A DNA stretch of 64,000 bases from an uncultured Prevotella sp. (GCA_937898715.1 CALEKA010000064.1:1-64000); one strand, 5' to 3'; shown: positions 18,382 through 28,118, counted from the stretch's first letter. Made by a program: numbers and translations. Notes: generated from the sequence alone by a model not told the origin.

Positions 18382-21300
18382 TTACTTAATGATGACTACT
18401 CCATCGTAGCCTTCCAGCTTCACTGCAGCAGTGGTAGAAGTCGGAGTGAAGCGAAGGAGCAAACGTCCGTCGGCAGCATAGAGTGATACGCTACGGCCGG
18501 GAACGAGTCCTGCCATGCGCACGATGCCCTGTGTGCAGAGAGCGCGTGCGGGGTTGGTGCCAGAGAGGGTAGTGGTAGTAGCTTCGCTGATGGCTGTGGC
18601 TTCCTTAGAGTAGTAAGCTGGGGCTGATGCGTCGTAGAAGAGCAAGCCGTCGCCAGCGTATACGCGGAACATGTATTTTCCGCTATCGAACTCGTCGCTG
18701 CTCTGCAACGGGCTGATCTCAGTATGCGTCAGCGATGACGAACCTGCTGCGAGTGTATCGAGCACCGTGCCATCGTCGTAGGTGATAGAGAAGTTGCGGA
18801 TGTCGACCATGCGGCCGTTGAATTCGCAGCTTAGGCGCAGGCGGTTGTAAGTCTTATCCTTAAGGTACGACTTCAGGTCGACGTCCTGACCGTCAGAGTC
18901 GACGCCTGTGATTTTCTGCAACTCACCGATGCGTGTCCACTGCTGACCATCGTTGCTACCCTCTACGCTGAAGGTGGAGGTGCCACGAGGGCCGCCCGAC
19001 TTGAGCACGTACTGTATGCCTGTGATATTGCCGGGGTAGGCAACAGACTCTACTGTGCCGCTTCCTGTGAAACGGAAGGTACCCGTGCCGAGTTCTACGT
19101 CGCCCACGGCTTCGTTGATGTCGTCTTCGGGTAAGTACTTCGTGGTGCTCTTAGCCTTGTCGGTCTCCTTGAAGAATTCCAAGTAGTACTTCTGAGCGCC
19201 GTCTACGGGAGTCCATTCAGCGGCGAGCTTTTCGCCGTTGCGCTCAAACTTCGTGATTGTAGGAGCGTCGAGGCGCTGTGTGAGCATGATGCCCCAGAGC
19301 CAGAGTGCATTTTGCAAACGTTCTGACTTGCAGACGAGTGCCACGTAGACGTCTTTACCAGCGAAGTCGGAGAGATCTGTCTCATCTACTGCCATTTCGC
19401 CAAACTGGTCGGCGAGAGAGAATGACTTCACGAGGTGGAAATCGCTCACGTTGCGCGACTTGGTCGAAACGTATATGTCGAGTTTTTCTACCGAACTTGC
19501 GTCGTTCACACCGCGCAGTACGTAGAGCGAGCCGCGTTCGGGGATGTGCATCTTTTCGGAAACGAGCCAATCGTCGGCGTTGTTCCAATAGTCGGCATTG
19601 TATACCATGCCTTGGATGGTCTTATCGTAAGCCCAGGTCACGCCGTCGCCATTGTTGTCGACGATGTTCCAGTAAGCCAAATCGCCGTCGTCGTCTTTAT
19701 CGTCGAAGGTCAGTTGCAGGGGAGCCTTCATCACTTCGTGCTCAGTGCGCACGGGGAGTGCAGCGCCCATCACGGTGGTGCCGTCGGCGAGCTTCATGTA
19801 AGCTCTCACGTAGTAGAGCGAGGCAGCGTCGAGACCATCGATGGTAGTCTCAATCTGGTTGGCTGTAGCAACAGCGCGGTGTTGGCTATCGTCGCCAAGT
19901 GAGGGCTCTTCCGTTTCGTCGCTCCAGCAGAATCCCATCTCGGTGATGTCCTGAGTGGCTTTGCCAAGCTTGGCTTGGATGCGGATGGACGATGAAGAGA
20001 TGTCTGCCAGGTCGGGCTTCTGTGTCAAGATGCTTGAGCGCTCCGTCTGGCCGCCTTTCACTTGGAAGTAGATCTTGCCACCTTCTTCGCGAATGTCGGT
20101 GATCGGTGTGCGCAGTTTCTCGTCGAGCCAGTTGCGAGCGGCGGGTGTAGAGTCGTCGGTAAACTCCGTGTTGCCCGTGGTGCCGGGATAGGTATCGCCC
20201 TTGCGTGAGTTGTCATCGTCAACGCCGTCGGCTGCCATGATGTAGAGGCAGCGGTGGCGTGCATTGTTGTTGGGTCCGTTTACGCTCCAATAGTCGGTCT
20301 GCTTGTCCTTCGTATAATCGTAGTGAGTGATCAGCAGTCCGTGGTAGGGGATGTAAGCATCCCATCCCGTCTTCTGTCTGTTCTCAAGCACGAACCATTC
20401 GTGGCCATCATTGGGGCCGAGGTTAGGCTGTGCGTTGATATAGGCTGCGGCATTGTTGCTGAGTGTGTCGAGCACCACGTCTTCAGCCTTGTTGAGAAGG
20501 TGCATATCCTCCGTCTTGAGCCATCCCATCTGATTGCGTTCGAAAGCCATGAGGCAGGGCGGCGTGCGGCTTGAGTTGTTGTAGCTACCAGAGGAGTAGA
20601 GGCTGAAGTCGCCCAGGTCGATACCCAGGCCGTTGTCGTAGTCATCGGTGTCGTACATATCCTTCAGACCGAGAATGTGGCCAAACTCGTGTACGAACGT
20701 ACCGATACCATCCATATTGACTCCCTCGTAGCCCACGAGCTCAGCGCTTACGGAGTAGTTGCTCACGGTGATGCCGTCGACCTTCAGTGTGTCGGTGTCC
20801 AATCGTGAGGAGTGGGGCCACATATCCTTTGCATCGCCTGTAGAGGCTTGGCTGTAGCCACCGATGATCACGTTGACGTTGTCCATATATCCGTCGTGAT
20901 CGTTATCAAACTTTGAGAAGTCTATCTCGGGGTGATCGGCCTTAGCCTTCTCTACGGCTTCGGTCACGGCAGCGTAGGGGTTGCAGTCATTACCCGTACC
21001 GTTTACGTCGGCAGCGTAGTAAGTGCGCTCGTGATCGAGCGTGTAGGGGCCCACCACGGTGAAGTTGGGGATGAAAGCCCCCATAGAGTTGTCGCGATAG
21101 TAGTCTTTTACAGATCCCGTACCGCCATTGACAGCGTAGCCTTTCTCGTTGAGCCAGCGGTCGAAGTCTCTTGCAGCGAAGTGGAACTCGCCGTCGCTAT
21201 ACTTTACGAGCACCACGAGGTATTCGCTTTCTTTCGACTCTCCTGTCTGAGCCTCGACCTTGCGATTGGTCACGCTTGCGGGCAGGATGCGGCTGCTGAG

Positions 21301-21687
21301 CATAGGCTTCGTATCGGCCTGAAGTGAGGTTTTGAGCCATTCGGCGTCCTTGGCGCGTATGGGCTTCAGCGTGTTGGTGAAGGCTACTTCTGCGGCAGAG
21401 CGCTTACCGATGTTTGATGCGCGCTGCTTGCTGAGTCGGCGCACTCCCTTAGAGGGTTCCGTCTGCACGTACTTGAAGAAGCCGTCGGCGTCGCGCTGTA
21501 TGAGGAAGCCGTCGCCCGTGGTGATGTAGTGGAAACGTTCATCACCATGAATGCGGATGACGAGCTTCGAGCCGTCGGGCTGAGTCACGGTGACAGCATG
21601 CGGAGTTGCCTTGATGGCCCATGCATGTCCCGTTGCTCCGAGTGAGAGCGTGGCTGCGAGCAGATACCGGATAAGGTGTTTGTTCAT
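18382..21687 (-). CDS. Secreted M6-family metallopeptidase (immune inhibitor A-like) with adhesin domain
   Basis: I place the start at MNKHLIRYLLAATLSLGATG (21687), a good signal peptide, giving 1101 residues; the in-frame region upstream lacks one. The zinc motif HEFGH is at 333-337 followed by LGLKDMYDTDDYDNG, the M6 signature. A DNDHDGYMDN stretch near 260 looks like a calcium loop. A choice-of-anchor J / cleaved-adhesin domain follows (LQLTFDDKDDDGDLAYWNIVDNN...), then a fibronectin-like and a discoidin-like segment (GSGTVESVAYPGNITGIQYVL). The C-terminus SLYAADGRLLLRFTP...VVIIK is a type IX-like tail. Peptidases of this family degrade host or competitor proteins outside the cell. It adjoins the giant adhesin, which shares its adhesin domain type, suggesting one surface programme. 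The leader (21690-21903) is long and structured. Confidence 0.9.
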   Translation of the reverse strand: MNKHLIRYLLAATLSLGATGHAWAIKATPHAVTVTQPDGSKLVIRIHGDERFHYITTGDGFLIQRDADGFFKYVQTEPSKGVRRLSKQRASNIGKRSAAEVAFTNTLKPIRAKDAEWLKTSLQADTKPMLSSRILPASVTNRKVEAQTGESKESEYLVVLVKYSDGEFHFAARDFDRWLNEKGYAVNGGTGSVKDYYRDNSMGAFIPNFTVVGPYTLDHERTYYAADVNGTGNDCNPYAAVTEAVEKAKADHPEIDFSKFDNDHDGYMDNVNVIIGGYSQASTGDAKDMWPHSSRLDTDTLKVDGITVSNYSVSAELVGYEGVNMDGIGTFVHEFGHILGLKDMYDTDDYDNGLGIDLGDFSLYSSGSYNNSSRTPPCLMAFERNQMGWLKTEDMHLLNKAEDVVLDTLSNNAAAYINAQPNLGPNDGHEWFVLENRQKTGWDAYIPYHGLLITHYDYTKDKQTDYWSVNGPNNNARHRCLYIMAADGVDDDNSRKGDTYPGTTGNTEFTDDSTPAARNWLDEKLRTPITDIREEGGKIYFQVKGGQTERSSILTQKPDLADISSSSIRIQAKLGKATQDITEMGFCWSDETEEPSLGDDSQHRAVATANQIETTIDGLDAASLYYVRAYMKLADGTTVMGAALPVRTEHEVMKAPLQLTFDDKDDDGDLAYWNIVDNNGDGVTWAYDKTIQGMVYNADYWNNADDWLVSEKMHIPERGSLYVLRGVNDASSVEKLDIYVSTKSRNVSDFHLVKSFSLADQFGEMAVDETDLSDFAGKDVYVALVCKSERLQNALWLWGIMLTQRLDAPTITKFERNGEKLAAEWTPVDGAQKYYLEFFKETDKAKSTTKYLPEDDINEAVGDVELGTGTFRFTGSGTVESVAYPGNITGIQYVLKSGGPRGTSTFSVEGSNDGQQWTRIGELQKITGVDSDGQDVDLKSYLKDKTYNRLRLSCEFNGRMVDIRNFSITYDDGTVLDTLAAGSSSLTHTEISPLQSSDEFDSGKYMFRVYAGDGLLFYDASAPAYYSKEATAISEATTTTLSGTNPARALCTQGIVRMAGLVPGRSVSLYAADGRLLLRFTPTSTTAAVKLEGYDGVVIIK

Positions 21688-21689
21688 GA

Positions 21690-21903
21690 ATGAATGATTG
21701 TGTGAATGTAAAGAATTGAATGTATTTGGTTGATTGTCCGCTGTCAGGGTGCGGGTATGTGGCGCTTGTGCCACTGGTAGAGGGACGTGAGAAGCCCCCG
21801 TCTGAAACTGACAAGTTGACGAGCCCAAGCGAGCATTGAGTGCTCTCTTCGGTTCGTCAACAAGGTTAATAGTAGTATTCTGTTTGCCTATTAGGCAAAT
21901 TTA
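21690..21903 (-). promoter_or_regulatory. Long structured leader of the M6 peptidase gene
   Basis: On the minus strand a -7 box TAAATTTG (21896-21903) lies within the palindrome TTTGCCTANTAGGCAAA. Downstream is a nested stem: TTGACGA pairs with TCGTCAA around 21815-21861, enclosing GAGCA...TGCTC. A second small stem GTGGC...GCCAC lies near 21755-21775. No TTG lies at the usual distance. It may be a regulatory leader; I do not recognise a known riboswitch. Confidence 0.4.
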
Positions 21904-21951
21904 GGAATCATTACGTCTTTTGCAGAGTGAGGGTGGAAGTATATTATCGTG

Positions 21952-24558
21952 TTACTTCACGCTCACCTTGAAGCTCTTGCCACTTGTGCGGACGATGTAT
22001 ACGCCCTTGCCTACGTGGATTGTGCCCTGTCCTTCAGCCACCTTACGTCCGCTGAGGTCGTAGATGGTCGAGGGTGAGTTGGTGTTGATCTGTCCGTTGC
22101 CGGTAGTGATGGTATCGCTTGCGGAAGCGATGTTGTAGATGGCAGTGGTCTTGCCCGGGATGGTCACTTCTACGGCGATCGGAGCATTAGCTTCGTTCAC
22201 CTTGAGGATGTACTTACCCGGCTGAGCGTTGTACGTGAGTGAGCAGTTTACGTCGTAAGTCTGCGTAGTCTCGTTGTACGTATAGTTGTTGTTAGAGTAA
22301 GCCAGTGCGTAGCCCGTAGTCATACCCTTGTCGTCAGTAGCATAGAGTTCGCTGCTGAAGTAGTAGTTGACGTCGTCGATCGATACGATCTTGAGTTCGC
22401 CCTCTTCAGGCACCTCGATGCTGTACCACATCGGTACCAAGCGTGTAGCCACGTCGATGGTGTTGGCACCAGCGGTGAGGTCCTTAGGAGTAGCTTCAGA
22501 TTCGCCCGGTTGGGGATCGGCGATGCGGAAGGTCACGCTCTTGTTTGTACCGTCTTCGTTCTTCTGAGCGTCGTGGAGCACTACGTGAACGTATACTTCG
22601 TCGCCTTCGTTTACCATGATACTACCGCCGAATGTTGTAGCAGAAGAGCTACCGCCTTCGCCCGTTGTAGTAGCGCGGAAGTACTGGTCAGAACCATGCA
22701 AGCCGTTGCGTACGATGAGTTGGTTGGGGTTGCCATCGAGGTCGGCCATATCCGACTCTACGTAGAGGCGGCCAGCCTTCGTAGCTTTGTAGAGGTACCA
22801 GTTGTCGGTAGCGGCTACGGGAAGCTCTACGGAGTTGCTTGTTACTTCGATCGGATTGTCGATGCTTTCGCCCTTTTGGAAGTCTTCGATGCTCAGGGTG
22901 AAGGTGTTGTCTTCGCTGATGCCAGCAAATTTGATGAGGTAGCGGCTACCTGCAGTGACCTTCATCTTAGTGGTGCCATCGCCCAATACGGTAGCGTCGT
23001 TGTAAGCATATTCGCCCTCGTTGGTGGGGAATGTTACGGTGAAGTTGGGCTCTGTCACGATGGTGAGCCATCCGCTCTTTTCGGGAGTGAAGTAGTAGTA
23101 CTGCTTGTCGCTCTCCTTGAGGTTATTCTCGCCGAGCTTAGCCTCGATAGGATCAGAGATGAGGTCGCCCTGGGCAATCTTGTCGAAGCTAATGGTGAAG
23201 GGGATGCTGTTAGTACCCTCATCGAGCTTCCAAGAGAGGATGAATGAGCTGTTCGGGCCTACCTGGTAAGAGAGGCTGCGCTTGCCCGAAGCGATAGAGT
23301 AGCTACTGCTGTAGCTGTAGAAGAGTGCCATCATGGTGCCGCCGTCGGCATTGATGTAGTGATCCTCGGGCACGGTGATGTTGAGCATATAGTTGCCATC
23401 AGCGGGCGAGGTGAGGCTGTAGTAGTAAGTACCATTGTCGGCGGGAGTGGTGTAAGAGCCTGCACCATCGAGTGCGATAGGATTGTCGAAGGTATCGCCG
23501 GGCTTAGCTTCTTCCACCTTGAGGCTGAAGGTCTCGTCGGCATCGGTAGCTTCGGTCTTCTCTACGCATATATAATAGGTAGAGTAGGCATCGGTCTCGA
23601 AGCGGAGAGCGAGTTTGCCAGTTACGCTGGTCATAGAGTAGCCGCTGTTGGCATTGTACTGACCGTTGTACACGTTGACAGTGCCCGAGGGGAGCGATGC
23701 TTCTGAAGTGATTTCAGCAAAGCCCTTCTTGCCGGGCTTGAACTCGTACCAGAACTTGCCTGCACGCTTAGGCAGTGTCACTTCGCCCTCAGCAGCGTGG
23801 AAGGGGAGGTCGAGGCTTTCGCCCTCTACCATCACGATCTCTTCGGCAGTGGCAAAGGCGGGCTGGCTAAAGTTGGCCTTGATGAGGTAAGTCTTGCCTT
23901 TCTCTACGGGAGTCTTGACAATGTAAGTATTGTTCGTACCGCTGGTGTAGTTGAGCTGAGTCTCAGCAGCACCCTCTACGCCCCATTCAGAGATGGTGGC
24001 TTGGCTGGGCGAACCCGACTCGAAGGTCAGCTGCAGCACGTCGCTTCCAGCGGCGGTATACTTCATATAGGTAGGCTTCGTGGTGTAAGTGGTCTTGTCC
24101 ATACCGCTGGGTATGAAGAACTTCTTGCCAGCCTCTACCACGATAGGCTTTTCGGTCGAAACGCCGCTTTCTACGTCGGCTTCTTCTACACTTGCCGAGA
24201 ACTTAATCTCGGTGCCACCATATACGGCTGCGCCTACGTAGACCGTCTGACCCGCCTTGACGGGGAATATCTGCGTGAGGTAGCTGTTCTGGCTGATACC
24301 ATCGATTGAAGTCTGATAAGTACCATCAGTGGTCACCTGAAAGTTGAGGCTTGTCGAAGCCTTGGTGAGCTTCAGCAGTACGCCGTGGTCGGCAGGTGCT
24401 GTGTACGAGAAGTACGTAGCGTTTTGTGTGGCTTCAGCCAGCGTATAGCTGTTGTCGCCTTCTGTCATGGGGATGGCTGTCTGGATGGTCGACTGAGCGA
24501 AACCAAACAGGCTGCAAAAGCCCATGATGCCAATGAGTAAAGTCTTTTTCATAAGCAT
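21952..24558 (-). CDS. Secreted repeat protein with PPC-like beta domains and type IX-like tail
   Basis: Start at MLMKKTLLIGIMGFCSLFGFAQ (24558; an alternative ATG is two codons in) gives about 868 residues and a signal peptide. The body consists of roughly seven repeats of about 100 residues. Each resembles the bacterial pre-peptidase C-terminal fold: a 'dxxxNPIxl..G......v' strand, then YYYFTPxxSGWLTI or similar, then a glycine-rich turn. No catalytic motif is visible. The C-terminus IYDLSGRKVAEGQGTIHVGKGVYIVRTSGK closely follows the type IX secretion tail pattern. It lies upstream of, and in the same direction as, the M6 peptidase and giant adhesin, with its own promoter. It is probably a surface adhesin or scaffold; the function is inferred only from architecture. 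Confidence 0.8.
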   Translation of the reverse strand: MLMKKTLLIGIMGFCSLFGFAQSTIQTAIPMTEGDNSYTLAEATQNATYFSYTAPADHGVLLKLTKASTSLNFQVTTDGTYQTSIDGISQNSYLTQIFPVKAGQTVYVGAAVYGGTEIKFSASVEEADVESGVSTEKPIVVEAGKKFFIPSGMDKTTYTTKPTYMKYTAAGSDVLQLTFESGSPSQATISEWGVEGAAETQLNYTSGTNNTYIVKTPVEKGKTYLIKANFSQPAFATAEEIVMVEGESLDLPFHAAEGEVTLPKRAGKFWYEFKPGKKGFAEITSEASLPSGTVNVYNGQYNANSGYSMTSVTGKLALRFETDAYSTYYICVEKTEATDADETFSLKVEEAKPGDTFDNPIALDGAGSYTTPADNGTYYYSLTSPADGNYMLNITVPEDHYINADGGTMMALFYSYSSSYSIASGKRSLSYQVGPNSSFILSWKLDEGTNSIPFTISFDKIAQGDLISDPIEAKLGENNLKESDKQYYYFTPEKSGWLTIVTEPNFTVTFPTNEGEYAYNDATVLGDGTTKMKVTAGSRYLIKFAGISEDNTFTLSIEDFQKGESIDNPIEVTSNSVELPVAATDNWYLYKATKAGRLYVESDMADLDGNPNQLIVRNGLHGSDQYFRATTTGEGGSSSATTFGGSIMVNEGDEVYVHVVLHDAQKNEDGTNKSVTFRIADPQPGESEATPKDLTAGANTIDVATRLVPMWYSIEVPEEGELKIVSIDDVNYYFSSELYATDDKGMTTGYALAYSNNNYTYNETTQTYDVNCSLTYNAQPGKYILKVNEANAPIAVEVTIPGKTTAIYNIASASDTITTGNGQINTNSPSTIYDLSGRKVAEGQGTIHVGKGVYIVRTSGKSFKVSVK

Positions 24559-24599
24559 ATTGTTTTTGAGATGTAACTTTCTGTAGCAATTTGACACTG

Positions 24600-24631
24600 C
24601 AAAGATACGGCTTCTATGCGCGCACGTGCAA
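24600..24631 (-). promoter_or_regulatory. Promoter of the PPC-repeat protein gene
   Basis: On the minus strand TTG (24629-24631), a 21-base spacer and TATCTTTG (24600-24607) fit the Bacteroidota consensus. The leader is about 35-40 bases. Confidence 0.75.
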
Positions 24632-24967
24632 ATCCTTAAGGGGATATAAAGGGGATGTATCTCTTCGCGATGAAAAGTGCGGTGGCTTGCATAATTCGCT
24701 GAGAACCACGCGTTAATGATAAATTCCACGGATTATTCAAAAGGGGATATATTCGCTTTATTGTAACGAAAGGGCTCACAATGCATGGCAGATGTCAAAA
24801 TGTTGATATAGCGCGCATAGGCTACCAAAGTGTAAATATCGGTGCAAATATTCTCTCCATTCGCAAAATATGTATACATTTGCTCCGAAAAGCAAGATGC
24901 TTAGCACAAAAAAGGCAAAAAAGCACCTTTTCATCGAGGAATCTATCCCTTCAGAAGTAACAATAAC

Positions 24968-25205
24968 TGAAGTTCCTGATTTAGAATGGGCGGGCTGAAA
25001 GCCCAATGAATTCCATAGCCCAAGGCAACGCCTTGGGTAGAGATAATCAAGAACGATACGCCCTGTAAGGGCAGAAGTAAGGACAATATATTTCTACTTT
25101 TGCCCTTACAGGGCGAAACAATACTGCTTACGGAATACCCAGGGCGATGCCCTGGGCTATGGAATTCATTGGGCTTTCAGCCCGCCCATTCTAAATCCGA
25201 AACTT
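24968..25205. repeat. Compound palindromic element with 40-bp inverted ends
   Basis: The left arm (24979-25020) is an exact inverted copy of 25155-25196 (including GGGCTATGGAATTCATTGGG and a GGGCTTTCAGCCC stem). Between them are three more inverted pairs: CCCAAGGC/GCCTTGGG, CGCCCTGTAAGGGC/GCCCTTACAGGGCG and CCCAGGGC/GCCCTGGG. The outer limits carry the AAATCCGAAACTT tail seen at 38825, 40491 and the window start. It looks like a non-coding MITE- or REP-type element. The rest of 24559-24967 has no gene I can support. Confidence 0.85.
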
Positions 25206-25213
25206 GAAACAAT

Positions 25214-25525
<312 letters not shown>

Positions 25526-25616
25526 AAAACTGCTTGAAGCTTGCAGAACTGCTTGAAAGCTTGCAGAACTGCTTGAAAGCCAGCAGTAATCCCATCGCCA
25601 CAAAAATCATTATCGC

Positions 25617-27269
25617 ATGCACATCATCCCAATCCTCCACAAAACGCTCCGTCGCTGCGCCCTAATGGGCTTAGTAGTGATGGGACTTGCTTCGTGCTCC
25701 ACGGCGAGAGCAGAGGTGAGCCCCGAGGCACGCCAACTCGTGCGCCAAGCGGCTGAGGCGGCTGTGCAACGCGACTACCGACGCTCCTCCGACCTCCTCT
25801 ATCGAGCACGCAGACAGGCAGAGCAGGCTACTGACTATGAGCAACTCTTCTGGGTATATACCAATCTGGGCATCAATCAGGCCGAACTGCTCAACTATGC
25901 CGATGCCCTCCTCTACTTCACCCAAGCCAGCCAGATAGCGCGTGAACATCTCGACAATCGTCGCGCTTTGAGCATTCGCAACAACATAGCAGGCCTCTAT
26001 ATGCTCAATGGTGAAAAGGAGAAAGCTCTCGCGGAGTATCGCAAGGTCTATCGGGGTGCGCGCCAAGTGCGCGACAGCGTGCTCACAGGTGGTACGGCGC
26101 TCAATATGGCATTGCTGCTGCTCGACTTCCATCGCTATGCAGAAATGGTGCCCTATATGGAGGAGGCAGAGCGACTTCTCGGTCGCGATGAGGCCAATAA
26201 GGTGGCGCTCGTGAGCCTTCGTGCCAACTATCTGATAGAGACCCATCATGCCGAGGCTGCCTATGCACTGGTGCAGCGAGTCCGCTCGCGAGGAAGGCGA
26301 TGGGCACAGGATGTGGAGTTGCTCTATGTGCTCTCGCGTGCCTCGCAAGCCACCGATAGCCTTAGCGAAGCTATCGCTTATGCCTCGGAAGCTCTCCAGA
26401 GCAAGGGAGCAGATCTGACGATGAAAAGGGCGATTTTTGAACTTCTGTCGCAGCTTTACACCTCGCAGCACGACTTCCCATCAGCGCTTCGTTGCAAGGA
26501 CTCCGTGACCGCCGTGGCAGATAGCCTCTCTGCTATCACGGGACAAAAGATCTACGAAGCCCGCCAAATACAGTTCGACAACTGGCAGAAGCAGCAGGAG
26601 ATCGACAATTATCAGACGCGCCACCGCCTCGAGTTGGCGCTTCTCGTAGTAGGCTTCTTGGCGGTGATTGTGCTCATATGGGCGCTTCTCTCGCAGAAGA
26701 AGGCGGCTCGGCAACAACGATTGCTTGCCTCGATGGAACTTGAGCGCGAGCAGGAACGTCGCGAGCAGCTGCAGCGCCGAGTGGCTGAGGAGAAATCGGC
26801 GATGGAAGCAGAGCAAGCGGAGAGTCAGCGCACGATAGAGCAGCGCGGAAGGGAACTGATGTCGAAAGCCCTGCAAGCTGCCAATCGCAATGATGCTCTG
26901 CGCGATGTGATCCATGCATTGGAACAGACTACTGAGGTGAGCACTTCACAAAATCCAGCCCTCCGCCGTTCGATTGCGGCACTGCGCCATCAGCTCGATT
27001 CCTCGGTGGAATGGCGCGATTTTACCACTTACTTCGAGCAAAGCAACGCCCACTTCGTCGGAGAACTCAAGCGCCGTCACCCCTCGCTCACTGCCAACGA
27101 GGTGCGCTATCTTTCGCTTGTCTTTATCAACCTCTCCGCCAAGGAAATAGCTCTTCTGCTCAATATCACTCCCGAATATTGCAAAAAGAAGAAGCAACAA
27201 GTGGCGCGCAAAATGGGCCTCACCGATCCGCGCGAATTGTATGCTTATCTGGCAGGGATGGCAGAGTAG
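25617..27269 (+). CDS. Membrane-anchored TPR regulator with LuxR-like C-terminal DNA-binding domain
   Basis: A 550-residue one-component regulator of a type common in Bacteroidales. Residues 1-27 are a lipoprotein-type leader with LASC (Cys27). Residues 35-310 hold tetratricopeptide repeats (for example YTNLGINQAELLNYADALLYFTQASQIA). One membrane helix at about 340-362 (LELALLVVGFLAVIVLIWALL) is followed by a long charged coiled coil (365-440). The C-terminus, ANEVRYLSLVFINLSAKEIALLLNITPEYCKKKKQQVARKMG, is a LuxR/GerE-like helix-turn-helix facing the cytoplasm. Sensing outside the membrane is therefore linked directly to DNA binding. It stands alone, flanked on both sides by CGACGCG palindrome clusters, with the 32-base C tract about 220 bases upstream. 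Targets are unknown; the secreted-protein genes on either side are candidates by position only. Confidence 0.87.
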   Translation: MHIIPILHKTLRRCALMGLVVMGLASCSTARAEVSPEARQLVRQAAEAAVQRDYRRSSDLLYRARRQAEQATDYEQLFWVYTNLGINQAELLNYADALLYFTQASQIAREHLDNRRALSIRNNIAGLYMLNGEKEKALAEYRKVYRGARQVRDSVLTGGTALNMALLLLDFHRYAEMVPYMEEAERLLGRDEANKVALVSLRANYLIETHHAEAAYALVQRVRSRGRRWAQDVELLYVLSRASQATDSLSEAIAYASEALQSKGADLTMKRAIFELLSQLYTSQHDFPSALRCKDSVTAVADSLSAITGQKIYEARQIQFDNWQKQQEIDNYQTRHRLELALLVVGFLAVIVLIWALLSQKKAARQQRLLASMELEREQERREQLQRRVAEEKSAMEAEQAESQRTIEQRGRELMSKALQAANRNDALRDVIHALEQTTEVSTSQNPALRRSIAALRHQLDSSVEWRDFTTYFEQSNAHFVGELKRRHPSLTANEVRYLSLVFINLSAKEIALLLNITPEYCKKKKQQVARKMGLTDPRELYAYLAGMAE

Positions 27270-27277
27270 GAGCGAGC

Positions 27278-27449
27278 AAGAAGCCTCTCAATCAGTTCTG
27301 TGGGCGACGCGTCTCGCGGCATAATCAGTGAAGAAATCGAATGATTTCCCTCTCATGCCGACGCGGGGACGCGTCGCCCCCAGTACTGGCTGAGAGGCTT
27401 CTTGCCCGCTCATGATGCCGACGCGGGACGCGTCGCCCACAGAACTAAT
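27278..27449. repeat. CGACGCG palindrome cluster 2
   Basis: One forward unit (near 27303-27320) and two reverse units (near 27356-27385 and 27417-27447), bordered by AGAAGCCTCTCAATCAG and GGCTGAGAGGCTTCT. It begins within 10 bases of the TPR regulator stop and may stabilise or end its transcript. A 17-base direct repeat (TTTATTCCTCTCTCACG) follows at 27452-27486. Confidence 0.88.
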
Positions 27450-27511
27450 TTATTCCTCTCTCACGTTTATTCCTCTCTCACGCAAAGTTCAGCATTATTT
27501 CTTACCTCAGC

Positions 27512-28021
27512 AAAAAGAGTGAACATTCTGTACACTTTTTCTGCCATTTCCCATCTTCTCGCGTGCGTACGTGCGCACACATTACAGCCAATTTTTTCGT
27601 TGGTTACCTGCACTGAAGCGAATCTTATAACGTATAGTGCTCATTATCAGTCTGCTTCTTATCGCACACTGCTTGCATTTTTCCTACACTTTGCATGCAT
27701 TCCGCTTGCAGTAATTAGAGTATGGAACAGAAAATCCTCTTCCCACCACTAATTTTTACTCCTTCCACCACTAATTTCTCCTCTTCCCACCACTAATTTT
27801 TCTTCTTCCCACCTTCTGAGTTCTTTCCGTCGGACAGTCACCACACAGAGGGAGAGCGAAAATAGAAAGTGGAGGCAGGAGTGTAAGCAAGGTGCAAGCA
27901 AAATGTAGGCAAATGACGACGAAAAGGTATTGATAATCAATAAGAATAGGTCCTTCGTGTGACGGATGAGGGCAAATAGCAGTAAAACTTAATGGAGCGT
28001 GCGTGCGCGTATGCGCGCGTG
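27512..28021. repeat. Non-coding element B (left end intact, right end degenerate)
   Basis: The left end 27512-27544 is the conserved AAAAAGAGTGAACA...TGTACACTTTTTCTGC motif. It is followed by an alternating tract (CGCGTGCGTACGTGCGCACAC), a 22-base array (27739-27813), a GTAGGCAAATGACGACG segment, GATAATCAATAAGAATA, and a second alternating tract at 27996-28020. The right half is clearly related to element D (shared GACGGATGA.GGCAAAT). No right terminal motif is left, but a consensus promoter for the next gene lies 98 bases beyond. Facing left, CTTTTTG...N20...GAACTTTG (27483-27490) keeps the family spacing. Confidence 0.7.
27739..27813. repeat. 22-base tandem array of element B
   Basis: Three full copies and part of a fourth (starts 27739, 27761, 27783, 27805) of a unit beginning CTTCCCACCACTAATTT. 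Its reverse complement matches the unit of element C (41682-41835) at about 20 of 22 positions. Confidence 0.9.
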
Positions 28022-28118
28022 AAGTGAAGGGAAAATGCACGATGAAGCAGGAAACGGCAGAATCGGTGAAAATGACGAGAGAAAAGGTGGTCTTCACGAA
28101 AAGTTAATCGCATAAACG

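Noticed and set aside
24776..24934. Small membrane protein on the minus strand (MKRCFFAFFVLSILLFGANV...)
   Set aside because: A hydrophobic start is visible, but there is no homology I recognise, no promoter, and the frame runs into the repeat element upstream. Support is too weak to list.
27402..28097. Short frames on both strands within element B
   Set aside because: Composition follows the repeats, no ribosome site or domain, and the related elements A, C and D do not keep the frames.
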